Assembly: GCA_943735955.1 (NCBI GenBank)
Contig: OX030955.1
Location: 9,412,147-9,476,146, forward strand
DNA: 64,000 nt
Direction of reading: 5' to 3'
Source of the DNA: Piscicola geometra
Lineage: Eukaryota; Annelida; Clitellata; Hirudinida; Piscicolidae
Shown here: positions 17,833 through 30,400 of the stretch, piece by piece
Layout of the letters: each line of letters begins with the position of its first letter
Position numbering within the stretch: the stretch's first letter is position 1
Position numbers and translations under genes: made by a program
The notes under the pieces: model-generated
Told to the model about the DNA's origin: nothing
What the model saw: the letters and a program-made list of their open reading frames with translations, nothing else
Databases searched by the model: none

Positions 17833-18884
17833 CTATTTTTCATCAATTTCTTTTAACGGGTCTTTTTGAGCTGGTGAGGTTTTTTCTGGTCTGTAGTTGG
17901 TGGCATTTTGAGCTCTTCTCATTTGTAACTGCTTCTGCTTGCTGATGAAGCAAGAAAAAGCCTTCAAAAAACCATTGTGGAAGTTGACGTTCATGTAGCC
18001 ATAGAGGATTGGGTTGATGCAGGACGAGCTCATGGCGAGCAATCGCAAAGAAATATCAAGAATTTTGAACGTCTCTCCAGAAAGAGCAAAAAACTCTAGT
18101 GAGGGAGAAAGAATTTGGTAGGGCGTCCACGTGATCACGAAGACCAGCACCACTGAAACCAACATGCGGTTCGTCTTGGAACTCTGGCCCGACTTGAGGT
18201 TTTTGATGCGCTGTTTGATCTTGCGGAAGATCTTGTAGTAAAGGAAAGCAATCAGAACAAGAGGCATCAAGAACTGAGCCACCCAAGTGACTGCCGTGTA
18301 GACCATTCGGTGCAGAGAGTGCGACCAGTTTTCGAAACAGAAAATGTAGTCGATGCCCAGAGCGAGGTCTTTGTGTTCTCCCATCTCGGAATACAAGCCC
18401 ACAGGCAGCGTCACCAACACAGACACCAGAAACACAAAGAATGCTACCAAAAGAGCCTTTTTGGGACTCAGCTTCATCGTGAGGGGCTTGACGATAAGAA
18501 TGTAACGATCGACCGCGATCGCCGTGAGAGTGTACGTGCTAACGAAGACCATCACACCGAAAGCCATCGACAACGCCCTGCAGAGAAACGCTCCGTACAG
18601 CCACTTGTTGGTCAGCTGGTAGTGCAGCGAGAAAGGCATGTCACAAGCGAGCACGAAGACGTCAGCCAGAGCGAGGTTTGCGATGAGAATGTTGGTGGCA
18701 GTCCACATGTAGGTGGAAGAAGCCACGATCCAGATGACCATCAGGTTGCCTAGACAACCGATGACGATGATGATGCCTGCAAGGATGATGAGGATGTACG
18801 AGATGACCGGATGCTGGCTTAGAATCGTCATATTCTCCAGCAGTATCACCGAGCCGGTGAAGTTGAAGAAGATTTCTGTGGTAT
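17833..18884 (-). CDS. Class A GPCR, NPY/NPF-receptor-like, main coding exon
   Basis: A seven-pass membrane receptor, probably for a neuropeptide and acting through G proteins. Counting from the GTG codon at 18849: TM1 15-42 with GN (N35); TM2 52-75 with LALAD (D63); C90 and C171 for the extracellular disulfide; TM3 ending DRY 114-116 (DRYILIVKP); TM5 about 185-206 with P196; TM6 228-250 with TWTPY in place of the usual CWxP; TM7 with NPILY 279-283; then GYMNVNF and tail Cys300, a likely palmitoylation site. The NPILYG-x-MN-x-NF pattern is typical of NPY/NPF/PrRP-type receptors. The frame stays open upstream to a minus-strand acceptor (TTGCAG, exon from 18884), adding TTEIFFNFTGS with a glycosylation site. 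The N-terminus is therefore split and the true start codon lies in an unidentified upstream exon. The ligand is unknown. Confidence 0.88.
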
Positions 18885-21800
18885 CTGCAAGGAGTGAGTT
18901 GATGGAAAATGTTGATTCGATGAGAAAAATATAATATTTGAAGAAAAAAAAAATAGATGTGAAGATAAATAGAACAATTGATTATTTGATAAAGAAGAAA
19001 TAATGACAGATTAATAAATGGTCGGATGTTGAGCAAGAGCGGTGAGCGTGGTTGAGATTTTAATGGCCAGGTGAATGGAAAAATTTCAATTATCGTGCTG
19101 TCGACAGCACTCCAGTGTGGAAATGACGTTTTAATTGCGGCTTTGAGTTGTCACAGACATATGAACTGCACCAAGTTTTACTCCTTAATTTCAGTTCATC
19201 TTTTATTTGCGTGTTTGTAAAATAAAGTTTATTTTAGATAAAGTAAACTCAACATAAAATAAAGTTTAAAATGTTAAGATACCTTTTTAAAAAATACTTT
19301 TAAAAAACTAATATACATAAAAAAATTCATTCAAGAAGCTTAGTCACGCTTGTCGCGAAAGTCTGAAAAAGAAAGCTATTCTCCTAAGTCCTGATTCATT
19401 TTGTCAATACGCATATTATAAAAAAAATGTAAAAGTGGCTGGATTGATAAATGCTTCGAGTTATTTGCTGTTTGACAGTAACGAAATTATTTGATTTTTA
19501 ATAAATTTATTCAACCTTTTTTATTCATGAATCTGGCAAAAACCCTGATAACGCAGTTTGCATGCAAGCATATATTTTATGTTGTCAGCTATTATTGCCA
19601 TAAAGAACATTTGCAAATACATAAAAAGAACGTGTAGTTTGCAGTAAATCAACAAGAAAATAGAGCTTAAATCTTCATAAATGGGCCCGGTAGGCCCCAC
19701 GAACCCAAGTGTGCCAATCAGTGAAAGAAAAATCGTGAAACATCAACGGTCTGTTGGTTTGAAAGGTTTCTATTAAATTGAGATCTTTGAAAAAAATCGT
19801 AAATAAGTAAGATTTTTAGGCAGGTTGAAACAAAAATTATAATAACATATTTTTAGTTATTAATTTCCAAAAAAAAGTTGAAAAAATTAAAAAGTTCCTA
19901 ATAATGGAAAATTGATTTGACTCTAAATGATTTTTTAAAGTTAGCAATATCCTTTTAATTAGGTATTTTTTTAGGTAGTAATGGTACTAGTAATCAGGCA
20001 CAGCTCTGCTTGCGAAGGAATTTAAGATGAGTAAATGGTCAAACTTTTATTCAGTTTAATTCAGTTTTGACATAAGTTTAAATTAAAAAATTAATTCGTA
20101 ATTCATTCATTCGTTTAATATATAAAAGCCGAAGGCTCGATAAACTCACTTTTCGCAAAAGAAAATTTGTTTTCAGACTTACGCCTTTCTGTCAAAATAT
20201 TAAAAATAAATCATTTTTGATTCCAAGTCGCAAGTGAGGGTCTTCTTCCTAATCATAAAGTCTCTTTAAAAATAAGCCTTTTTCAAGTTTTAAAAAGTGA
20301 AAGCTGTAGCATAGTTTGTAAAAGTTTAGCATTGATTTTATTAAAAAGTATGGCAGCATTAACGCTTTCATTATTTTCTTGAAAAACCGAAAAAAGTCTC
20401 AGTTGAATTTTTAGACCACTGATAACTCTTTTTTGTGAAGACGTTGAGGTTAATGAATTACCCTCCGAACGTGTTCTTATAAACGCACTTTTTTTTTAGT
20501 TTTAAAGGCAGTTTAAAAATAGAAATTAATCAGCATGATGGGAATATAATTGAATAAGTAAATGAATTTTTCAAATTAAATTTTATAATTGACAAAGACT
20601 AACAAATGAATAATTGATAAATCAAATAAAATTTATAGTTATAACATTCTTAAATGTTAGTTCAAGAAAACATTTATAATTTAAAAAAATTTACACTTAC
20701 ATAAATTTCTACTAGAAAACATAAAAGCGACACTATTGTCCTCCTAAAATGTTATTAAACCAACGCATTATTCTCAGATGACACAAAAACACTCAAATAT
20801 TTAAAAATGTCTTTCAAAGTTTAATTAAAAACCAAAAAAACACGCAAGTTTCATGCCGGAATATTAGGGGCGTCTAATGAAAGCCGTCAGCCCTTCGAAG
20901 AGCTGTAAAACGCTGCCATGAAAAAAATATTTTTTGAAATAGAATGCAAGAAAAATAACAAAATGATACTTTAAAAAATGAGGCATCATTTCTGTTTAGG
21001 GCTCTATAAAAACGGAGTTATTTCCAAGAGCTTCGAAAAGATTTCTGGAATGTCCTTTAATATTTCCAAATTTAAATGAAATGCTATATCGTTTTTTTCT
21101 GTAAAATTAATTAAAATTTGTAGAAAGAAATATAGCGGATAAAGTAGTCTGAGGTTTTTGATTCTACTCATCCGAGTTGAGTTATTTGTATAATTTGTAA
21201 CTGCAATAGATTCACGCCAAGAAATTTACTTTGTTTGAAACAATTTTTATTAAATTTTTTCTTTTGTTTTATACTATTTGAAAATGTTAAAATATAAAAA
21301 ATAATTTTTCTTTTCATATGCTGAGTTGTGGCGAAGTTTTCTAATAAGAACACATAAAACCATTGATGACTTAATACCGCTATACTTGGATGGTATTGAA
21401 AAGATAAATAGTTTCAAAAGTGAATAACAAAATTAACGTAACTTGGTCTTCTCACCAACTTGATTGCTGAACTCAGGACTCCGTAATATTCATACAAGCC
21501 ACGAAATTTTTTTTGAAATTAAATTAAACTTAACTTAACTTATGTTACCTTTAATACTTTCTTTAAATTGAAATAAAATAAAACTTTAAAGATTCTAGGA
21601 AGACATCTAAGTCGCCACTAAAACTTTCTTCTAGGCATCCCCTGCTTTGTGGCAGCCCTCAGAACTGAGCCATTGTGGGATTTGAATGGCCCTAAGAGCT
21701 TCATTGCTTGTTTATTTTCATGCACACGTCACTTCAGGTCTAAATATTTCCGCTTCTCCAACCGCATTTCCATTTAACGCATACAAACAACTTGGAGAGT

Positions 21801-24800
21801 TTTTCGTCTTTTCAATATTTCACTTTGTGAGCCGAAATGGCTTTGAGGAAGCTTTTAGAATTCAATTCATTCAAATTTTTAAAAAAACTTTTGCAAGAAT
21901 TTTGTGAAAGCTTTATAAAATACACTTTTATAAAGCATCCATTCGCAATTTTTTTACCGAAATCTAAAAACAAAATAATTATGACAGAGTTAGGAAAAAA
22001 ATAAACGATTACAAATGCTTTTAAAGACAAAGTTTTACTAGTGAATAAATTTGAATTGACTCTCAAGTAAGTTACATTGATGATGCACCAATGATGATGA
22101 TGATCACGTCTGGGGCAGTCTCTTGAGACAGCATAAGTTTGAGGAATGAGTCAAAAAACACTTTAATCGGATAAAAAACTCAGACACGTTCAAGATTTCA
22201 TCATTTACTTCCGGAATGAGTGATGAAGGATGCTTTGGAAACTTTAGGCTCCATTAACTAAGAATTTGTGATAATAAAAAAAAAGTTAAAGGTAAGTCTT
22301 TAATTTAGGTTCTTTTGGCTCTCTGGAGGGTTAAATACTGATAAATGAATTCATTCGATCTTGGCTTTACAGCGTGTTTGAATTTAGTTATCCAGAAGAT
22401 GGATATATCAAGGTTTTATTTCATGGGATTAATTAACTGACAAAGAATACATTTAAAGTTTAAAGTGTCTTGAAGTACAGTACTTCAAGGATTAATTTAA
22501 AGACTAACAATTTCTCTCCTTTCTTTAAACCCTTTTTTAAAAATAAAAAATAAGTTTAATTTTAAAATGTTTATAGATTGTTTTCAGTCAGAGCTGGGCA
22601 CCAAACCGCTAAAACGTTATAAAAGAAGCTAAAATTTTCCTAAATGATTTAACTTTGAACTTAACTTTGTAATTGCTAAACGGAATTGTAAACTTCCTTT
22701 AAATTATGCTTTCATTAATCAGTCCGTTATCTTTTAAGCAAGTATAAAAAATGTTAGATGAAAAATGTTAAATTTATTTTCGGTTTAAAAAAATTATTTC
22801 GCTGTAACTGTTATTGAAGTTAACTTTTTGAATAACTATGCCCACCTGTGTATTGAACGAACGTGTTTTTATGGGTTTTTTTTGGGATTTTAGTTTTGTA
22901 TAGATTTTAATGTTTGTTGAGAATGCAATTAAAGTTTGGAATTTGTAACAAAAAGTATTAATTAAAAAACATCAAAATTTCTTTAATATTTAAATTTCGA
23001 TACTCAATCTTTTTCAAGATAATTTTGTCTTCGGTAATAAAAAAAAATAGATTCAATAAAATTTAAATACAAATATTGTTTAATATAAAAAAATATTTAA
23101 AAAAAATTAAATAAAAATAGTTTCAATAAATTTTTAATAAAATAAATTTAACATTTTTCAAAAAAAATTATATTAAGAAAAAAGTAAATGAAAATAGATT
23201 TAAGAAAAAAGTAAATAAAAATAGATGTAAAAAAAATTGAATAAAAGCGTACCATCCACTTGAATTAATAATGACAAAGATCGCGAATGATTTCAACCAA
23301 TCAGAGATATCCGTGGGATTTGTTTATGTCTTTATTTAACTTGAAAGTTTTCAAACACAACAACTTTTTTGAAGAAGATTGTATGAAAAATAGAAGCGTT
23401 TTCTAAAATGATTGAAATTCGACATGAAAAAAATATATTTTATGGCGAACAAAAAGACGGATGTCGCGCACGCTCTTCCTGTTACGTTTTGTGGTGGCAA
23501 GATTGTCTCTAAAAGCATTATCATTAGATTTAAAAAAATAGATATTTAAAAAATTATTTTTTTCGATTATTAATGTTAAGTTAATCAATGTATTCAATTT
23601 TCGATTTTTTAATATTCAAATTTGATCTCTTAGGCTTTTTCATTATTTTATTTAAAAAATGAAAACATTTTCTATTTTTCCAGAGCTTTTCAACTGTTTC
23701 TTAACAGTTTTTTTCCTCTTGATCTATTTGCTTCACATTTATTTTACTTGAAGTTTTAAAGTTGTCTCCATGGACGGCTTTTTCCAAGCAAGTTAAAAAA
23801 ACAAAAACAAACAAAAAAAGCTCTTAAATGTTAAATACAACAAACTTATCTATTTCACTCTAGCGTTTAAATAAGACTTTCATTTTTCTATTTTTTTTTC
23901 TCTTTACAGTCTTGCAATCTAGACGTGGCAATGGCGTTTAAAATCGTTGAAATATTTATGCTACTTTGACATCTGAACCTTTATCGTCGCTGTGGAAATG
24001 AAATAGGCCTATATGAATGACGACTTTATCAAATATGGAACAAAAACTTTTATGACCGATTTTCATAAGTTTAAACAACCTACTTTTTAAAATATCAATT
24101 TTTCAAAAAAGCACAAAGACTTTTGACGATTATGTAACGTTCAGTTTTGAGAAATGTTGAAAGACCCAACTGAGCCAGCGCGGGAGGGTTTCAGATCGAA
24201 GGCACTGGAATTATTTTCGATCTTATCAATGATTTTTTCCGCAAACGTTTGCTGTGGCTATAACCATAAAACCATTCAGAAAAGGCAATAAAACTGACGC
24301 ATACATGATTAATCTTCTCAGTAAACCAAAAATGCATTTCGTTAAAAACATACTTCTATTAGCCGAGCACAAAACGATACTTTTATTTATCAAAAGTTTT
24401 TAAGAATCTAAAAACTTGATATTTTAGCGGATAAACTCAACAGGACTCCCGAATATCACTCAAAACGGGTTACATCAATGGCTATATAAATAATTCTTGT
24501 AATCACGTTTCATTCAGCGCTTGATGTATGAGCCAGATCGACCGATCGGTTTCCATCTAGTGTCGTTTCAAACCTCAATCCTTCGTTCTACGCTCTATCG
24601 CTCAACTCCCATTGTCTCTTTAATAACACGTTGGATTTCTATCGAACAAGAGAATGGTAAGAAATTATTGAGATTATATAGATCGATCCAAACAAATGAG
24701 AAATGTTATATCTGGTTTGAATATCTTTAGAATGAAACCGTAACATACGAAAAACAAAAATATTGATTGCTCTTGAAAGTTAGTTTGCAACTCAATTTGA

Positions 24801-27369
24801 ACTAATTTTATTCGAAATGTGTTGATTTAAACAAACACTTTTTGCACATATGCTCTTTTTGTGCCTGGGGAAGCACGTGACCTGGATTCTTTGCAGGAAA
24901 TCGGTCAGCTGGTAGAATCTTTACAAAAAATTCGACGTTGCTAAAGATTATTTGACAACTTCGTTTTTTCTTTTTTACTTTTTTGCGACTGAGTTGACTG
25001 GGAGCTTGTCGTGATGCTGATTTGTTGGGCCCAAGGACCACGGTAAGGACCTCACCCACGCTGCTAGTGGGACGTAACTGCTGAGCCCAACGTTATAAAG
25101 TTTCGTCGATTTAAAGTATCATCGTTAGAATATATCGTCGACACGTCTTGTCTCGGAAACACTCCATACACTCCGATGGAATGTACGGAGATGTTAATTA
25201 GAATAATGAATTGTTTTCCGTTTTTGTTACTTTGTCGTGTTGTTTAAAACATTGCTTAGAATCTTCTGGAATATGTTGAATTTTGAATATTAAAAGTTAC
25301 TCTGTTTTCAAAAACATGCCAAAAAATAAATACTTTTTTTTTGGCTTGAAACTTTTCAATCGACAATTAAAAAAGTTAAAATTTAAAGATGCCAGTGTTT
25401 GTGATGAAGCAGGTGAATGGGAAGAAAAGGCAGGTGGTGCTGTGTTAGCGTTCAAAAGTTTTAAAAGAATGTATTCTTAAATGAAACTATGAGAGTTAAT
25501 AATTATAATAAAATTATTTTTTTCAAAATTTGTAAATTACTATTTATGAAACTTTTGTGAAAAATAAACTTTAAATTAGAGGCGTCCCACAGAGGGACTG
25601 AAAGCATATGGTGAAAAATGTAGTGCTAAGTCATGAGAAATTCTTTTAGAACAAACAATAAATCAATTTTTTTATCCAAAAAAAGCTTTTCAAGACAATA
25701 AAGCTTTCTCTAAATAAAAAAAGGAAATTAAGAAAGTCAAGTAAGATCAAGAAGTTAATAGACTGCTGATATTTGAGGATGTCTTACACCATAAAAAAGT
25801 AGAAAAAAAAATTTAAAAAATAAGGTATATTGCCTTCAACGAAATTTATACTCATTTGTATCAGCATTCTGAAAAGAACTTGTCTAATTGGGTTCATTAC
25901 ATAAAATAGCTTTTATGTTCTAACATTTGTAGAAAAAATTATTTTAATTTTTTTCAATTCAGATGTTTCATGCGTTTATCAATTTTTTCTTTCGAAGACG
26001 AATTTCTTGTTTGAATGCTCGATTGCAGTTTTTTTGGATAGATTCTAGTTGCCATCACCAACACTCGTATATGTCCGAGATCGTAAACCATTACCAAACG
26101 CCAATAGTTAATTTAACTTTAAAATGATAGATAATTTTTGTTTTCTTTGATTAACTATACAATTAATATACAATATATGTTTTTTGTTTTATATACAAAT
26201 GTATAAAAATATATAATTAAAAATTATAACTATTTTCAATTTAAAAAATGTAAAAATACACATTTTAGTTGAATATACCAGTTTTCATGTTAGAAATTTT
26301 AAAAAAAGTTAAACTTAATATTTAGAGCAAGAGTTGTAAAATTTTGTACAAAAATGTTTGAAAGTTACTTTTTTTAATATTCTTGAATGCAATTTTCTTT
26401 TCAGAAAAAATCGAAAGCTTAATCTAGTTCGGAGATATAAGAGCGTTGGCGACAAACTGGAACTAATCCATTTAAAAAAAGAGTCAATAAATTTGTTAAA
26501 GGTTGTAATTAACATATTTTTTCCGCTTTTGCGTTTTTTAAATAACTAAAATGACAAAAACAAACACTATTTTGAATGCATTCCGTTCACGTTTCTTATT
26601 TTTAAAATTCAATTCCCAGACAAATGCTTTAAATTGTCTTCTAGAAGATGAAGGGGAATGTTTAAAATGTACTTCTGAGTAAATAAACGCTGATGAAATG
26701 TTTGGTTCGCACACGCCTACAAACAAACACTTCACTGGTTTGAAGAATTCTGATTCGTTTCTTCCAACAAGTTTATTTACCCAGAAGTTAATTTTAAACA
26801 TTCACCTTCAACTTATTTTGTATAAGTGTGACTCAAAAATAATAATAATTTTTTTTAAATGTTTAGGAAAAGTCAACGAATTTGTTTTTTCATATAGAGA
26901 TAGCACCAAAAGTAGTTTATAAAAAAGTCTTAAAAAGATTAAAAAGTTATAAAATAGAAAAAAAAAATTTTTTTTAATAATTGTAAAAAGAAATAAATAT
27001 TGTTTTTTAAACAACTGTTAAATGTACTAAAATTTTGATTTTTTTATAAAAAAGATAAAAAAAGAAAAATAAATAAAACTATTAACAAATCCATTTACTT
27101 TCATTAGCTAAACTTTTCACTAATTGTAAACTAAAAAAATTCTGTTTACAAAAACCTCTAAATGATTTTAGACTGCCATTTTTTAAGATAAGATGGTTTT
27201 TGTCACGTCATCAGTGTGCAAGACTGCATTATCATTTTCATTGATGGACGTTAATAAAAATTTCGAAAATATGCGAAAATTTATTTTTATCTAAGCGGCA
27301 ATGAGTCTTAATATATAATAAGAGAGATTGTCAGAATAAAGACCCACAAAGGGAAAGTGAAATACTTAC
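18885..27369. other. AT-rich region upstream of the GPCR exon, possibly a long intron
   Basis: I checked for a minus-strand exon ending in one extra base before a GT donor and carrying an ATG, and found none convincing. Two short perfect palindromes lie at 19095-19110 and 22469-22489. The remainder is low-complexity AT-rich DNA. Confidence 0.35.
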
Positions 27370-27480
27370 CAGCCGATGTTGTGTGATGAAGTGACTTTGA
27401 GATACGATGAAAACCCCGTTAAATCGTTTTAAAATGAAATCACTGAAAAGTCTATAAACATCTGGAGCGGAAGACAGAAA
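27370..27480 (-). other. Candidate 5' non-coding exon of the GPCR gene
   Basis: On the minus strand a strong donor, CATCGGCTG followed by GTAAGTATT, lies at 27370/27369. Its phase fits the receptor acceptor at 18884 (G plus AT gives GAT, Asp), but no ATG lies between the donor and the in-frame stop upstream, so it could only be 5' UTR. DNA at 27700-28120 is less AT-rich and could be the promoter. The link is inferred only. Confidence 0.25.
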
Positions 27481-30400
27481 GCTAAAAGCAAGCTTTTCAC
27501 AATTGCTTGACTGACATGGTCATTTAATCTAGATTGAAACTTTATTGAAGCATCGAAAAAATTATCTAATTCCAGTAATCGAAATCTAATTTAAAGTTTG
27601 CATGACAATTTTTTTTAATTATGACAAAAATCATGAAAATCAGTCAAAGGTCATTTGCAATTAATCAAATTCAAATTAAGTTTTTCTTTGATCTTTCATT
27701 TTTCATCATCATCATCATCGAGCGGGTGAAGATAAGAAGTCAGATAGCTTCTTTTTCCACATCTTTCCGCTCCCTTTGGTGATTTAACTGGTCGACTTGA
27801 TGCGTTAGCTGTCCTGGATCGACACACGACGAGATTTGCTGTCGATATGACAGGACGTTTACTTGTTTTCATCTCAGACTTGAAGATTAAGTAAGCAGGA
27901 CAAGTTCATCGTCGGCATGCGAAGACAATTGAATGTGACCAGTGATTGAGATTTGGCGCTTTTGAACCATTTCGCAAATTTTGGATGTGAAGAGAAACTC
28001 CATAAAAAATTGTGATCTCGGAGCACTTGGCGCTTTATGAGATGTCAAAAAGACGCACATCAACAGATTGAAGAAGTTTCAACGATAGAATGGGGATTCA
28101 ATTACCCGACAAAGCTATAGAACTTCCTTAAGTTGGGCTTTAAACTTCGGAAAAATTTAATAAAATTTCTAATTTTTTATTTAAGCAACAACGATGTTTT
28201 TAATCTAGTCTATTTGAGCGTGAAACAGTCAGATGGGAACTTCTGAACACTCAGTCCCGCCGTTTTGGCTCATACCTCGGAACTTATCTGATCAGGATGT
28301 TTCAAGAAATGTTTTAGACAATATTATAAACTTTTTATCTTTTTTATTTATCTGTGTCCGCATCTTTCTCCATTTGTCTCTCCTACCATTTCTTTCCTTC
28401 AGTTTACCATCGAATTTTCAAATTCTCTTTTTCTCGAAACGATTAAGATTTTTTATATATCAAAGCGCTTTGTTGAAATTATGTTAGACGAGCACAAAGC
28501 ATTAAGTCTTTCATTGAACCTGCATGGTATCTTCAAAGCTCTAATTGGCGTCATCAATCGAATGATGGCCATTCACCAACGATGACAGCATTCCTATGGC
28601 ATCTTCGCTGCTTTATCGGAGTAGCAAAGTAACTTGTGCTTTCGAGTATTTTTTTAAATTCAATTAAAATACTCCAATCAGGATGTTTAAAGTCCGTGAA
28701 AAAGTTATTTAAATTCAAATGGTTTGATGTCACTGCTAATGAAGCGTGAACAAAGGCTTTAAAATAAAATAAATCTTTGAAAAAAATCGGAAAAGTTTCG
28801 AGTTTTTGCTGATTCTTTAGAAAATTGTGTTTTTTTTCTAATTAAAGAAAACTGACGAGTAACTATCTGGAATTTTTATTCAATGTTTTTGGATTTTGTA
28901 AAACTTTTTCGGTGCCTGTTTGTATTTGTATTTACGTATGTGTGCTTTTGAGTATCATATTTCGCCTTCAGAGTCACAGCACCTTTTCTAAACACAAAAT
29001 GGAACTGAAAAAGTTTAAGAAAAGAATAATTACGAGTAAAGTCTGTTCCAAATAACCCCCAAAACAAAAAAGTAAAAATTAAAAAAATTCATTTAATCTA
29101 GGAACAAAAAGAAAATAACTTTTAAAGTTTTTTTCGAATAGATTCAGTATTAATGAAATTCTACTGATTGAATGAACGGGTGACGTAGGGTCAGGGATTA
29201 TGCCGAATTGTATACAGTCAAACCGGGTTTACCACCTCATCTGTTAGACTCCCGCTACTGATTGAGTAGATGCGAACTTAATAAAATCGAGTATTCTTTT
29301 TTTTAAATAAAGTAAAAAAGAAAAAAAGGTTTAATAAAAAGTAAGACTTGAAATCAATTAATTTTTGTGACTTATAGTAAGACCAAATACCATGGCACAC
29401 ACTTAGCATTTGTGAGAAGACACTGGGAAATGTCGTCTTTAATTAACGTTGGCGGTTACGTATCAAGTACACAGTTGTAAATGAGCCAGATAAAGGTTTT
29501 TTCTAAATAAAATAAAACTATCAGCTTCTCAAAGGTTTCACAAAAGAAAACAAAAACTACCAGCTTCTCAATTGTTCAAGGCAAGTAACTCATGCAAACA
29601 AGCGAACAAGTCGTAGAAGGGGTTAGAAGGCGGGAATACCCATCATTGTATCCGTGCAACGCTGCTCAGAATGATTTCCCACTACACGGATTTGTAAAAA
29701 AGTGAAAACATAGAACATCGCTGCATTCAAAATTAGCATAACAACCACATAAAATCCATTAAAAACCTCCAATAATTATTCCAACAGCTGCCAAAATAAA
29801 ATATCACTATACCCACAATAAAATTGTAACAAATCTTAACAATAACCTTTTCAACATGTCAATGAAAACTACCAGAGCAATATCTCAAAAATATTCCCGA
29901 TTGACTGATACCTATGCCCTTTGGCGAGATCGATTGAACTGTGTGAATCTTGTCTTGGGAATTCTATAGGCAAGATAAGAGGAGCACTGCAGACACAAAA
30001 GTGCTGGAGCAGATGGTAAATGAGGTTGAAAACGATCGGATGTATGTTTGAGTAAAGAGCAATTTACTTTTAATAAATTTTCATATTCATTTTATTAGCA
30101 TCTTTTATTTTTCAATTGAAATTTTCTTCAAAAAATTTGTTTACAAATTAGTTTCTAAAATTATTTACAAGAATCTTTAGTCCTAGTTTAACTATTATAG
30201 TTAAATTTTAAGACTAATGTTGTAATATCCTATTCATGATGAAAAATTGAAATGTATATTGGTTAGGCCTAACAAATGTAACCATTTCTTAAAGATTTCG
30301 TGTATTATCCAAAAAGATACACATTATCGACGCTACTTTAATTTAAAAACTAGCTTCATTTAAAAACAGAACATTAAAGCTACAACAGAGAATTGTCGCT

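Noticed and set aside
18310..18753. 147-codon frame antisense to the GPCR
   Set aside because: A shadow of the conserved receptor exon; no domain.
29170..29290. Possible third tRNA-derived SINE
   Set aside because: GGTCAGGG and CCGGGTTTACC only weakly resemble A and B boxes, and their order and spacing do not fit.
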